This document shows, in pieces, positions 10,040-21,439 of a DNA stretch of 64,000 nt. This stretch comes from Branchiostoma belcheri (taxonomy: Eukaryota > Chordata > Leptocardii > Amphioxiformes > Branchiostomatidae): NCBI RefSeq assembly GCF_001625305.1, contig NW_017803024.1, positions 422,766 through 486,765 of the forward strand. The letters are read 5' to 3'. The notes under the pieces are model-generated. The model was not told the origin of the DNA, searched no databases, and saw nothing but the letters and a program-made list of their open reading frames with translations. A program made the position numbers and the translations under genes. Position 1 is the first letter of the stretch, and the number at the start of each line of letters is the position of its first letter.

Positions 10040-12458
10040 TTATCTTTTGGGCATTTTCTGTGGAGGCGGCATTAAGTGTTCTCCCTGTGCCGGTCTCTTC
10101 TGGCCATGGGGACTGTTCAGCGATGATTGGGGAGGGTGGGAGGACCCTGGGGGAGGGTGCACCGAGCCGTGGGGAGGAGGGTGCTGTTGGAACCTCGATT
10201 TCGTGATGAACTCGAAGAGAATCTCCTTGGTTACCGGGTTCTGGATGCTCTCGAACACAGCTGGGAAGGAAACAAAACACATCTCCTTGGTTACTGGTTC
10301 TGTAAACAGATCTCTATATACCATTTGTAGAGAAGGTGGTGCAAGTAAGAGAAATGCAGTCCAGGACATGTCTGGACAGGCACCCCGATGTTGTGCCCTT
10401 GGAAAAGGCACTTAACATGACTTTCCTCACTCCACCCAGGTGTGAATGGGTACCTACATGTAACTTCGGTTGCGGAAAGTCGTATTGAGATCACCTGGTG
10501 GCACCGAATGGCAACCGCACAGACCCTTGACAGTTCCACAAAAGTGTATGCGGAGCAAATATGTATCATCATTCTGCATTATGTGATTTTAAACCCTGCA
10601 TCAATTCAGCACTATAAAAAGGCTGCGATTGCACACTCAGGTAATGTTTGACCAATAAACTATTTATAGAGGGGCCATCTCTGTAAAAACAGACCGATTT
10701 TCAACAAAACAGCCCTTAAAGTACTCCCTACAGGAGTTTTAGAAAGAAAGTCTTACCAACAGCAGTTGTGTAGGAGTTGTGTAAGAGTTGTGTGGAAGTT
10801 GTGTAGGAGTTGGGAAGCTCTTTTAATACCTACCAACAGCAGTTGTGTAGGATTTGTGTAGAAGTTGTGTAGGAGTTGTGTCGGAGTTGGGAAACTCTTG
10901 TAATACCTACCAACAGCGGTTGTGTAGGAGTTGGGGAAGCTTTTGTCCGTCCTCTCCCGTAGGAACACCCACTGTTTCGTCACCCCGTCAAACTTACACT
11001 CAATGATCTTACTGTCATACTTCTTCAGGTCTTTGGTCACCTGCAACAGGAGAGAAGGTGGATGTTTTACTTTGCTTCATTTTGTACATCTGTGTATGCT
11101 TATTCAATATGTATTAATTGCTCTTCTTCAATGTCTTTATTTATTTCTATGTTTACCAAAAGAAAACATATTGTTTTTGTGCAGGTTCTTTTTCTTCTTC
11201 TTCTTCCGTTCCAAACAAGTAAGGTCAATGACTAGACCCAGACGTCTGTCACCATGGTAACTGGTGCCATGCAGAATTGAGTTCAAGAGGGGCTGCATCG
11301 TCACCATATATATGTCACTGGTCAGTTCAAATTGGGAAAAACAGAAGCAATTGGGAAACCTCAGAAATATCAAATTTCTGCCTATAAGTGTGGTATCATC
11401 TGAAAGCTCTTTTCATCACGAAAGTAGTCATGTGAAAATTATTAGCTAGTGATGTTCATAGGCTTAGATATGACTGATTGAAAATGCATTAGACCACTGG
11501 TCTGAGGGAAAACCATGTATGGGCTATAATTTAGGCCAGGTGGGCTGTATAAACAACAAGGTGTTGATTGGCCCAGGCCATTGTGGTCTTGGCCCTGGCC
11601 AGACTGGACTTCACACCTCTAATCACCTGGCCCATTGAACCCAGCGCAGGCCAGTGGTCTGACCATGGTCTGACAAGCAAGGTGTGATAACTCATTATGC
11701 GAGTGCTTTGTTCAGTGTGGACAGGCCAATTATAACTCATTTGCATTGGAGTGGGCTACTGCTAGGCCACTGTGTTCTGTGCATAACCAAGTGTGGTCTG
11801 TGTGTTGTTCACATGGTCCAGCCAATAGACCACTGGCCTGGGCAACTTTCAAAACGGAATATCTTCATAATGTTACACGTTATGACCAAATTAAAGACAT
11901 CATGATGCAGGGGAAATCATGCTCTTTGCAATGACATGTAAAAGTGTACTTTATCTTCAGTAGAAAAAAAGTTAGAAAATTGGATGACCAAGATGGCCGC
12001 CTTGAAATCGGGAAACTGAACTTCCCAATTTAAACTGACCAGTGTTATGAGACTCGGTGTGTTTGAGTGAGAATAAACAAAGTAATTTGTTGGGATAGAC
12101 CAGGTGAAGGTAAACGTTATGCCTTTCCTTTGAAAATGTTACCTTTCTAGTCAATTGTAACATGATTGTATTTGAAAACTCCAACTCACCTTCATTTGAG
12201 CGATCGGTTGATCAAAACCTCCAACATATAAAAACCCCTTCGTCTCCACCAGCATTCTGCAATAGTAAAAAAAATCAGTTTGAATGAAGACATTCAATCA
12301 TAGCAAAGTTCTGTGTGTGTTTGACGTAGTAAGCTTTTCTTTGGAAATCACATAATATTGCCTCCCCAATATACATGTAACAACAGTACTACAAACTGGA
12401 ACTCAGACTTACCCATCCATGCCTTCCTTCCTTCCTTACCTAGCCTGGTTTGGGGTCT

Positions 12459-12490
<32 letters not shown>

Positions 12491-15400
12491 GACGTAGTAG
12501 GTTTTTATTTGGAAATCACATAATACTGCCTCCCCAATATAACTACAGCACTACAACACACTATAATCACAAACAACTCACCCCTCCCCGCCTTCCTTCC
12601 TGATCTGCAGCTTAAAGTCGATGGTGTTCAGCGTCGGAGGTTTCCATTTTAGGATGTCGTCACACCTACCGCCCACGTATTTCTACACAGATAGAACAGG
12701 AAAGACACGGTTAGATAGACAGTATGTGCAATAGGGTTGGGTCAGGTCAAGTCCAGATCCAGGTCTCTTCCTAAACCTGATTATAGTTGATACAGTAAGT
12801 ACAATGTATATACTACATGTATATCATATTTTGTAGAGTGAGGCACCAGATAGAAACGGATGAGTGAGGCACCAGATTTAATAAGATGTCATAGAAACGA
12901 AGGGAAGCAAGGGGCCAGTACCTGGCCTGTGCATATAGGCAGGTAGGCAGGCATAGAAATGTCCATATTTGTATAAATAAATGTCTGTACTTGTATATTG
13001 TATTTTGCAATGTTCCTACAGTTGCTAAAAATACACACACATGAAGTGAAATAAAATACTCCAGAAGATGGCATGTGAATGTGAAGATAAGCGTCTTAAG
13101 AAGAAGAAAGTCCAACTCACATCCTTGGGCCCCGCCGGCTGGAAAATGAGCCCGTCCACCTCATGACTCACTTGGGACGAGAAGCTACCATCCAGGAGCT
13201 GCAGGGGGGGGGGCAGGTCATCAATATTCTGCTACACCATGCAACATTGTAGCTAGGTAAAAGTGCAACCTTGTTGCTCCATGGTTTGACAGTTTAGTAC
13301 TAGATTAATTGTAAAAAAAATAGCATGCCTCAATAGTGTCCAAACTTACATTTTCAGTGAAATACAACCCAAACAACTTTTTTCACATTCCAACATGTAC
13401 AAGAGAGTTCACTCATCAGTCCTACATGTACATGTACAAGACACCATTAAATTGGGTTTTTCTCTTGAGCACATTGTCTTGTCTATAGAATGAAATCCTT
13501 GATGAGAATGTAAAGCTTTTAAAGGCAATGTCATGAACCTGACTTTTGACATGTCCTTTTTCGCATAATGACCTCTAACCTATGGCCTGACCTTTGGTGA
13601 CATGGTGATGTCCCAGAAGGGTTTGTGTCGCACGCTGAAGGGTTCCCGTGACTTGTCCAGCGCGCCGGCCTGAGCCTTACTGTCCCGAGTCTCCTCAATC
13701 TCCTTCCGGATGCACAGGAGCCGCCGCGAGAAATCACACTCCCCTACTGGCTGGCCCTGGGGAAGGCAGAGAATACAAGATTTTTAAGACTCCAAATGTC
13801 CGGAAGTAATCTCCGCATTAGTTATCAAGTAGTAGAGTTTCACTTGTCAATGAAAAATGGCCTGTCAATGTCTAAATCTAAATTTTATTATGCAGCCAGT
13901 TTCACAGGCACATGATGTGACTCTGATGTACGTCTTCTGTAAATCCTGCTAAACATGTTGTTTTTTAGACACACCAGTTTTATACAGTACCACAAGCTAC
14001 GTAAAATTAGAAAGTAAGGTTTGATCCACTCACACCAAGAAGGTGCAGTGAACAAGAAGTACAATCATGTACTAGTATTTACCTCAAATTTGATGATGTC
14101 GTAGGCCAGGTATCTGGGTCGGTCCTTTCCTGCCACTTTGTCTATTATCATCTCCTGCAAAACCATGATAGGAAAAATTGTTATTCCTTTCAGTTCTGAC
14201 ACCTTCCTCAGAGCTTCTGACTGGAGTACTGCTATACCTAGCCAATTTAGGTGGGACTACTACTACTAGTCAGAAGCTCTGAGGTAGGTGTCTGATAGAC
14301 ATTGAAATGTAAGCAAGGTAGGAAGAATTCCTGGTTGTGTATAAATAAGAAAAATCACAATATCCTATGGTCAACCAACCTGATGAAATTATTTTCGGAA
14401 CATGCACTACTATACTAAAGAGACTCTTTTTACACAACCAAGTCTTTTATTCAGCCAACTTGGTAGTGTTAACAGAGTCTCTTTACTCAATGACTTACCA
14501 ACCGGATGAAATTATTTTTATTTTCAAAACATGCACTACTACATGTATAACAGTAAACCTGCCACAAGTACTTACCCCGTCCAGTAGAGTGTTAGCGATG
14601 TGGTTGTCTGGCTCCTTTCTCCGTGGGAAGGTCAGCTGTGGTGCGTGGAACACTGTGTTGTCTCTGTCTACCAGATATACCTGCTGGGGGCCATCTATTA
14701 ACAGCATCAACCTGCAAGGGGGGTAGAGAAACGGGGGGTCAGAAACAGGGGGGGGGGGTCAGTCTACAGGGGGATGTTACAGGGAAGGTGTACTTGAAAA
14801 CCCAGATTTTTCATGGTTTTGGTCAACGTTGCATCAGAATTTTGCATGTTGCAAACAATATATATTCTTTTCCTGACATAACATTTGGAAACTACAGACG
14901 GAGTGTTAACCTTACATATAATTATATATGTGAGTACAACCTTATATGAGACGTTCTTCTGTCAGTAAGTGCTATGCACAATACATTACAGGTTTCATGC
15001 AGGTGCAGTACGCTCTGCCGACATCACTAGTTTTATCTTTCCTAAACTTCATCTGTACATAGTTTTTTTGGCTTGGTACAAATTTTTTATGTATTATAGT
15101 GTATATGAGGGATTGTATATATCGCCTGTCCTGCTTATTGTAACTTTTTTTTCTGTACGCAAACTCTTCCAACTCAGGGATTCTCATCCCTGCTGCAACG
15201 TTTGCTTTTTGGTGTTGAAATAAATGAATAACTAAAAGACATGCTTACGTGCAGGTGACCTTACCTGACCCCATCAGCCTTCCAGCTGACCTTATACGGC
15301 TTCTGTGCCAGAAAACTGAGGTTCCTCCTGTCCATGGACACAGGCTGGGCACCCGGGAATCCTTGTCTAGAAGAAGAACATAGTATTACGTAGAACACAC

Positions 15401-18400
15401 AATATGTATGTCATTGACATTGTATAGGACAAAGTTAACATAGAACACACATGTAACTACAGAACAAACATGTAACAAACATGCAATGTATTAACTAAAG
15501 TATACACATTTAAGTACAGAACACACATACATGTAGAACACATATTATGTAACTTACAAAACATACACATGACTACATAAATGTTACAAAGGGTTGGATT
15601 ATTGTTTCTCATCCAAAACTGGAGCTTAGAACACAACAAATTATATGTAGCATTGGAATAGCACAGAAGTAGCACACATTAGCACAAATATAGCACACAT
15701 GTAGCAAAGGTATAGCACACATTTAGCATGCATGTAGCACAGATGTAGCGAAGAAGTAGCACATATGTAGCACAGAAGTAGCACAGCTGTAGCACACATG
15801 TACAACAGAAGTATCGTCTCACCCTCTCCATCCGCACATGTGCTGGACTTTCTGCTGCACGTTTCTGAGTCTCGGTTGGTCCATCACCGTGTCAACTCCT
15901 GGAACCAGCCCGTCCATAAAGGGCTACGGAAACACACAATAAACACCAAATATTACCTTGTTCATACAATATCAACCTAGGACCAAAGCAACTAAGGAAA
16001 CAGACAAACTTACTAACATTCAGAAATAATTATCATTAACAGTAATGGAACACCAACAATTAAACTTTATACTGACACTAATTATAACCTGAGGGTCCAA
16101 ACAAGACTGATACAAATAAATGAACATACAAATAGATTAACAAAAACAAATACAAAGCTAGATAAGATGTCTTTCACATGTGGGGTCGTGTGGCGTAGTG
16201 GTTAAAACCTTACAGTCTGGTCTCAGGTTTGACATCTTGAAGAGGTGATAGTCACCTGTTAAATTATGTCAACCCTTCTGCAAATGTGGTAAATCTTCAT
16301 AAAATAAACTAAAAAAACTAAACCTTATAGGTCGTGCCCCCTGCCCTCCGACCTCCTCCTTTCATCCCATTGGCCGGCTGCTGGGCGGGGTTGCCGTCAT
16401 CGTCCAGGTCATCTGACTCCGTGCACCAATCAGGGAGTGGCGGGGCCGGGGGCGTGTCATCGGGGTCGCCATAGCGACGGAACAACTCCTCCAGGTAGTG
16501 ACCTTTGTACATCCCAGGGGGCCGAGCGACTGTGAACGCCTGGACTGCAGCTTCAACACTGTGGTAGATTATGACAAAAAGTTCTAAGTTTAAAGCTTTC
16601 TAGTGATGATGCCCCAACTGTGCTTGGCCAGCAACGAGTTTCAGTCTACGATAGTTCTGGGGAAATACGAGTTTTTGAACACCTCAATTCTTGGTTGATA
16701 ACTCTGATATTTGAAGGCATGACTGTTTCTTGTTCTTTTCTGGGCTGGTATCAGATACTTAGTAGTGAATTGTCATCAGAAGTGCAAAGAAATAGACCAG
16801 TTTACCTTTCACTGATCGCATGAACTGCTTACTGCTTAGAATGGCGTTCTATTCGAAATGTCCCCCCTGTGACGTAAGCAGTTCTTGCAATCCCTAAAAG
16901 GTAAACAGGTCTATAATTGGATATTGTATAAAAAAATTGTATCAGGGCTTGAAATACTGGATGCAATTTAGTGCACCCAAATTTGAATCCCTGTGTATAG
17001 AACAGCTTACTCACCTCCAAGAGTGTTTCTCGACCAGGTAGGCCACGATGAGGAAACCTGTCCTGTTAAACCCATGGGTACAGTGGACACCTGTGGGCAG
17101 GGGGAGGAGAACACTTTATATATATTACTAGAGAATGCAGGGTTCCTGGATATCTCATATATGTAGATATAAATTATCCCTACAGAATAATTCCTGTAGA
17201 CATGAATACAGATAATAACAAGAGATACCTACCATCCAAAATTTCATGACCCTAGCTTGTGAGATGATGAGATATCAAAACCGGAAGTTCCGCTGCAGTA
17301 TCATAACAAGCCACCAGGGGGCCAAAAAGGTCTCATAAAAACCTACCCACCTACTAAGTTTTATGACAATCCAATTCTTGCCTTCTTGAGTTATCGTGCT
17401 TACAGACACACACACACAAACACCACCAAAAACATAACCTTCTTGGCGAAGGTAATTATAAGCGAGTCTTCACCTATAAGATCAGTAGGGTTCCGGGCTA
17501 TCCAGTTTGCACAGAGATTCACAAACGCTGACGTCTGTTCTTCATTCGGGGTTTCTCCATGGCTGGGGAGTGGAGAAGGGGACAAAGAATACAACCCTTT
17601 ATGGAAAAGGAACATGATGACATGAAAAAGAGCAGCCAGAGCTAAAAAAAAGGAATAGGAAAGTGTGATGAACAGATTTATCATCCTTATCAACCCAGAT
17701 TATAGTCATTATTGTATGTCAACTAGCAAAAGCATGTTACTATAGCTTTTACTCACTGGTGTATACGGAATAAATGCACATTTCAGTTGAACTAAAGATG
17801 CAAATTTAAAGTATGTAACTTTTAAACTGTTACATATACAGTGCTCTCCAACTATTTGCATCACTGACATTGGCATAAACCTAGGAGTGAATGGCAACTG
17901 GTTTGGGTTTTCAGAATTTTATGCACATCCTAGGTTTATGCCAATGCCAGTGATAAAAATAGTTGGAGAGCACTGTACCTGGTCAGTTGTTTTCAAAAAG
18001 AAACAAACAAACACATACTCACCCCCTACACTGTAGTTTAACGTGTTTGACTCCATTTTTCTCCACTTCCTTCTCTTTGTTGTAGAATCTGTTTGTGTTG
18101 GTCAGATCAATAACCAGGCCCATCTTCATCTGTGGGTTAACATATTATCAACAAATAAGTAATATCTACCTAGTATCTATATATTAACTAATAAGTATAT
18201 ATGTGTTAACTTATCAACCAGCACAGATCCTTCTTCTGCCATAGCACTAATCTATGTAAAGAAGTATAAATGCAAATAAAAACATAAAAATGCAAATATT
18301 TGAAAGACATGTGCAGTCCCTCTCTCATATATTCATTGCCAATGTCACACTTTGTTGTGACAGACATCCAGAACCGAACCGTTGGTCAAACTTGCATTCG

Positions 18401-19101
18401 TATATATGGCATAGGTACAAGTCCAGACCTGGACCTAGACCCACATGTACCTGGACCTAATTAAGACTTGTCTCAGTACACAGCTCAGGTGATGTGGATG
18501 TTTAGAAGGGACTTGAGAGAAAGAGAAGACATCTCACCCCGGTTCCGTTGACATAAGAAAATAACATTGGCCACTGGAACCTGTTCTCTTCTGGAACCTG
18601 GTCATCATAACGTGGGCCCAGCGGGGTCTTAAACGGCAGGAACTTCTCTGTAGAAATAAAAATGTATGCTACAAAGTCAGGCTACCAGCTCAGAATAGAA
18701 CAAGAAATAGCCATGCCTTCAAGTACCAGAATTATCAACCAAGGATTGAGGTGTTCAAGAATTGTTTTCTAGAACTACCGCAGAGTGGAGCTAGCTGTCA
18801 CCAAGTACAGTAGGGGCATTGTCATTAGATAGCTTTAAACAATCTTTACGAGAGTACTGTTAGATGCTCAAGGGTTAGGTGTAACAAGTTGTTAGGTGTA
18901 ATGTAGCCAGCTGCCGCCGGGCCGCATGCCTACTAATCTGTGTTACACTGAAGGGCGGTTATACGTATACGGGCTATCAATGTATAGGGCAGTGCCAATC
19001 TCTTGTACATCCCAAATGCTGCTACACTTGTCTGTCCCACACATACCTGCGACAAGTTGTCCCTTCCGTGGACAGTTCAGCCACCGCGGTGGGACCGCCA
19101 T
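10040..19101 (-). CDS. RNGTT: mRNA capping enzyme (RNA triphosphatase-guanylyltransferase)
   Basis: Sixteen exons join in frame to 614 residues (human 597): 19047-19101, 18538-18647, 18023-18129, 17474-17562, 17015-17090, 16324-16558, 15823-15923, 15265-15366, 14576-14711, 14083-14154, 13592-13756, 13121-13198, 12582-12682, 12190-12256, 10911-11040 and 10040-10260. The nuclear enzyme removes the 5' gamma-phosphate of nascent pre-mRNA and adds GMP. The N-terminal cysteine-phosphatase domain keeps the signature [10 protein letters not shown], with Cys about 124 as nucleophile. The guanylyltransferase keeps the KADG motif with Lys about 287 as the GMP-carrying residue, plus [19 protein letters not shown] and an OB-fold end ([14 protein letters not shown]). 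The Pro-rich tail ends [10 protein letters not shown], as in vertebrates. Start: CAAGATGGCGGTC at 19101. The exon 6 donor (GTTTAG) is weak. The zinc-finger gene lies head-to-head upstream. Confidence 0.95.
10275..10460 (+). repeat. RNGTT intron 15: exon 16 fragment copy and SINE tail piece
   Basis: ATCTCCTTGGTTACTGGTTC (about 10280-10300) repeats the coding strand complement at about 10232-10252 of the last exon. At 10378-10445 lies a solo SINE tail (TGCCCTTGGAAAAGGCACTT, TTCCTCACTCCACCCAGGTG). Confidence 0.6.
10751..10905 (-). repeat. Tandem copies of the 3' edge of RNGTT exon 15
   Basis: The block contains two further copies of the exon end plus donor (plus-strand words ACCTACCAACAGCAGTTGTG and AGGAGTTGGGAAGCTC). 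They are interleaved with a 12-15 bp sub-repeat (TTGTGTAGGAG). The genuine exon end is at 10911, so the array directly follows the donor. Confidence 0.85.
11150..11290 (+). repeat. Dispersed family A copy
   Basis: TTTTTGTGCAGGTTCTTTTT, CAAACAAGTAAGGTCAATGA and AGACGTCTGTCACCATGGTA mark the family. It lies in RNGTT intron 14. Confidence 0.75.
11291..12189. other. RNGTT intron 14, remaining part
   Basis: The stretch 11490-11845 is built of diverged words such as GGCCAGTGGTCTGACCATGG, CCAGGCCATTGTGGTCTTGG and GACCACTGGCCTGGGC in both orientations, so it looks like an old inverted-repeat element. Nothing else was recognised. Confidence 0.45.
14199..14294. mobile_element. Short hairpin MITE in RNGTT intron 9
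   Basis: Arms CTGACACCTTCCTCAGAGCT (then TCTGACT) and AGTCAGAAGCTCTGAGGTAG (then GTGTCTGA) are near-perfect inverse copies separated by about 40 bases. Confidence 0.75.
15660..15812. repeat. Irregular tandem 'tagcacacatg' repeat
   Basis: About a dozen copies of a 10-12 bp word (tagcacacatg, tagcacagaag, tagcacaaat) lie in RNGTT intron 7, just downstream of the exon 7 donor at 15823. Confidence 0.8.
16181..16260 (+). mobile_element. Truncated tRNA-derived SINE
   Basis: It begins TGGGGTCGTGTGGCGTAGTGG like copy 2, then diverges. The B box and tail are not clear. Confidence 0.5.
16610..16760 (+). repeat. Dispersed family D copy
   Basis: Words GATGCCCCAACTGTGCTTGG, TAGTTCTGGGGAAATACGAG and ACACCTCAATTCTTGGTTGA recur at 28085-28215 on plus and, inverted, at 18728-18870 and 46040-46165 (AAGGATTGAGGTGTTCAA, CACCAAGTACAGTA). 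Confidence 0.7.
16791..16916. mobile_element. Hairpin MITE with 'tatagacc' ends
   Basis: Terminal words ATAGACCAGTTTACCTTT and AAAGGTAAACAGGTCTAT are inverse copies. The core also has inverted words (GAACTGCTTAC and GTAAGCAGTTC). Length is about 125 bp. Confidence 0.8.
17837..17977. mobile_element. Near-palindromic MITE in RNGTT intron 3
   Basis: Arms TACAGTGCTCTCCAACTATT and AATAGTTGGAGAGCACTGTA are perfect inverse copies. The complementarity continues through the core (CATTGGCATAAACCTAGGA and TCCTAGGTTTATGCCAATG), so nearly the whole 141-bp unit can fold. Confidence 0.9.
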
Positions 19102-19106
19102 CTTGT
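19095..19106 (-). promoter_or_regulatory. TISU/YY1-like start context of RNGTT
   Basis: The start codon sits in CAAGATGGCGGTC, close to the consensus SAASATGGCGGC that combines a YY1 site with start selection on very short leaders. Confidence 0.5.
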
Positions 19107-21439
19107 CGTACACAGCCTTCTGTGCACCCCTCACTGACAACTTTTCTATCGGTCGAAGAACTAAGTAAAACAAACAAACAAAACCAGTTCCTTCAGCTTC
19201 TTTTATTTAAATTGCTACAACAATACATGGTGGAAAGTGAACAAGACATACATGTACATGTACTAGTAAGTGATCCCAAACCAGTTATAATGTTACAGTG
19301 AACAAGGTTTAAGAACTTAAGAGTGATATACAATCACATTATCTTATGAAATGTGTGTAAAACATGTCCAGTTATTTATTCTGCCCCCCTCCCTCTTTGT
19401 CTCACAGATAAATACAAAAGATTACAAAATGTTATACAACTTATACGTGATCAAAAACTGTCACAGAAAACCTCAACAGAAAGAAGCACGTACGTTTAAA
19501 AATCTGTTCTGAGTAAAAATTACGTGAAAACTACTGTTTTTCATTCACACGACTGCATTTTGAAAATAACATGTTATTTTTGTGTCAAGCTTGTTTTTCC
19601 AACATACCATATGCAAAAACATAATAAAATCTCACGATTCCTTCGATTTATACGCTATTTCTTACCTTGATGAGTTGTATAAGAGCTTATGTACCTGCTT
19701 AGCACCCGTTTAAAAGCTGTTTGACCTTGATTTTGACGTTATTTCTCGTTTTTACGTCGTTCTGAGTAAAATTTCCAACCGACCCGCCGCCATGACAGTT
19801 TAGGCGAACTTTGACCTTCCAGCCTGGCGAACTCTGACCTCTCCTGGACAAACATGGCGGCCGGAGGGACACTTTTTCTGTGAACCTCGTCAAAAAATCC
19901 TGTTTTTGGACAAATCTACGACTTATTTCGTGCAAAACGGCTCTAAAATTTTATGTTATACATTGGGAGGTCTCTGCTGGAAGGTAAATCAAGTTGAAAC
20001 GCAAGGAAACACGTCAGAAAGTCGAGAGAAAGGAACACAACTGTTACAAGACAGACAAAAGACGAAAAAGCCGGTACGATTGTTTGGTCGATATTTGCTT
20101 GACAAAGAAGCGGAGAGGATTTGTAGAGGCGTGAAGGATTGAAAAGTGGTGTGCTGGACTACTGAAGGTAAGACTGGGGTAACTTGTTACGCGTTTATAT
20201 AGAACAGGTGGCATTTAGGGGTAAACATAAGGCTAGCAATACACATAATTTGTGTGTTGGAATTTGTTTACTTTTTACATGGCTTACTTTTACATGCTTG
20301 GGGGTAGCCTTTTGTATGAATAATACTGGCCACGATGATCATACAAAAGGCCTTCAGAGTGGTCACTCACGGCTAGCTTGGGGGAGGGATGTCTTGTGTT
20401 TGGGGCTTAGATAGCAAACATTTGCAGCTGGTTTTTCTGCACTGGTGATTTGAAGTGAACACCAAGTCTGGGCTGTAGAATAATGATTTTGGACCATCAC
20501 AAACAAATGGTGTGGCGGGTAATGATATAAAATATGATTCAAGGAAGTTTGATAGAATCTCCCTGATATGACCAAGAGAAGCCTGTGATGCCATAAATCA
20601 TAATCCTAGTAGGTTTATATGTTGCAAAAACTAAAAAAGGTAAACTGCATGTTTACTACATGTACCAAGGGGTATGTTTTTGCAACTATTATGTTAAAAT
20701 ATATAATCTCCAAGCAGATTTTTCAGTGGCTGCAAAATATAGTTTCTACTGACCAGACTGTAATCATTTGCCATCCAACATCTGCCAGCAGTCATAAAGT
20801 TGAAAGGCTATTAACACCTAATTAACACCTAGTTGTTGCCTAATCAAAATAAGCTTCCCAAGTAGTTTATTGTCCTCACCACCAGTACCATGCAAGGCTA
20901 TTGCCCTTCATAGTGGGCCAGCTGGTTGACCGTTACCATGGTTACAGGAAGTCTCTGAGTGGGTCACTGGACCTTTATTTTGGACGGTTTAAACAATAAA
21001 AAGGTTTATATTTGAACCACAATAACCCTAGTTATTCATTTCTATGTTTTAGCCAGCACCTTTTTGTACCAGCTGAAAGCATTGCCTGGTTCTGTTAGGA
21101 TCCCAAACTCCCACTGAGATATGTGCGGGTGACTGACTTTGGGGCAACAACAAACAACTTTTGAAAGAAGTGCTCCTCCTTGTTTCTGTGTCCGCAGATC
21201 TTTGGTGGCTAGTGGACACTCCTCTGGCCAATGCAGAAGGTGAAATACAAATTTAACCTTCTTGGGCCAATGGACACAGTCACTGCCTTGCCACCGTATG
21301 ATCTGCTTGGAGATTATTCAGACCCTCCATGGCTGAAGGCAGGTACTCCCTGCATCAGTCAGTAGCCCTGTTTACTAGTACATAAGAGCCTCCTAGTGAG
21401 TTTTGTTCTAACTGCAGGTACCCTGTTCACAGACCCACC
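19102..21439. other. Head-to-head spacer of RNGTT and the zinc-finger gene
   Basis: This likely holds a shared promoter region. AAACATGGCGGCCGG (19852-19866), a YY1-type word, and a GC-richer stretch lie at about 19770-19870. An AG/GTAAGA donor at 20167 could end a noncoding first exon of the zinc-finger gene, to be joined to the acceptor at 21417. The segment 21316-21346 (CAGACCCTCCATGGCTGAAG then GCAGGTACTC) is a decayed copy of the zinc-finger start codon region at 21431-21460. No other gene was seen. Confidence 0.5.

Noticed and set aside
19906..20142. 78-codon frame as an N-terminal exon of the zinc-finger gene
   Set aside because: It has no ATG at its start, its composition is lysine-rich and unlike the gene, and it stops before the donor at 20167. 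It fits a noncoding first exon better.
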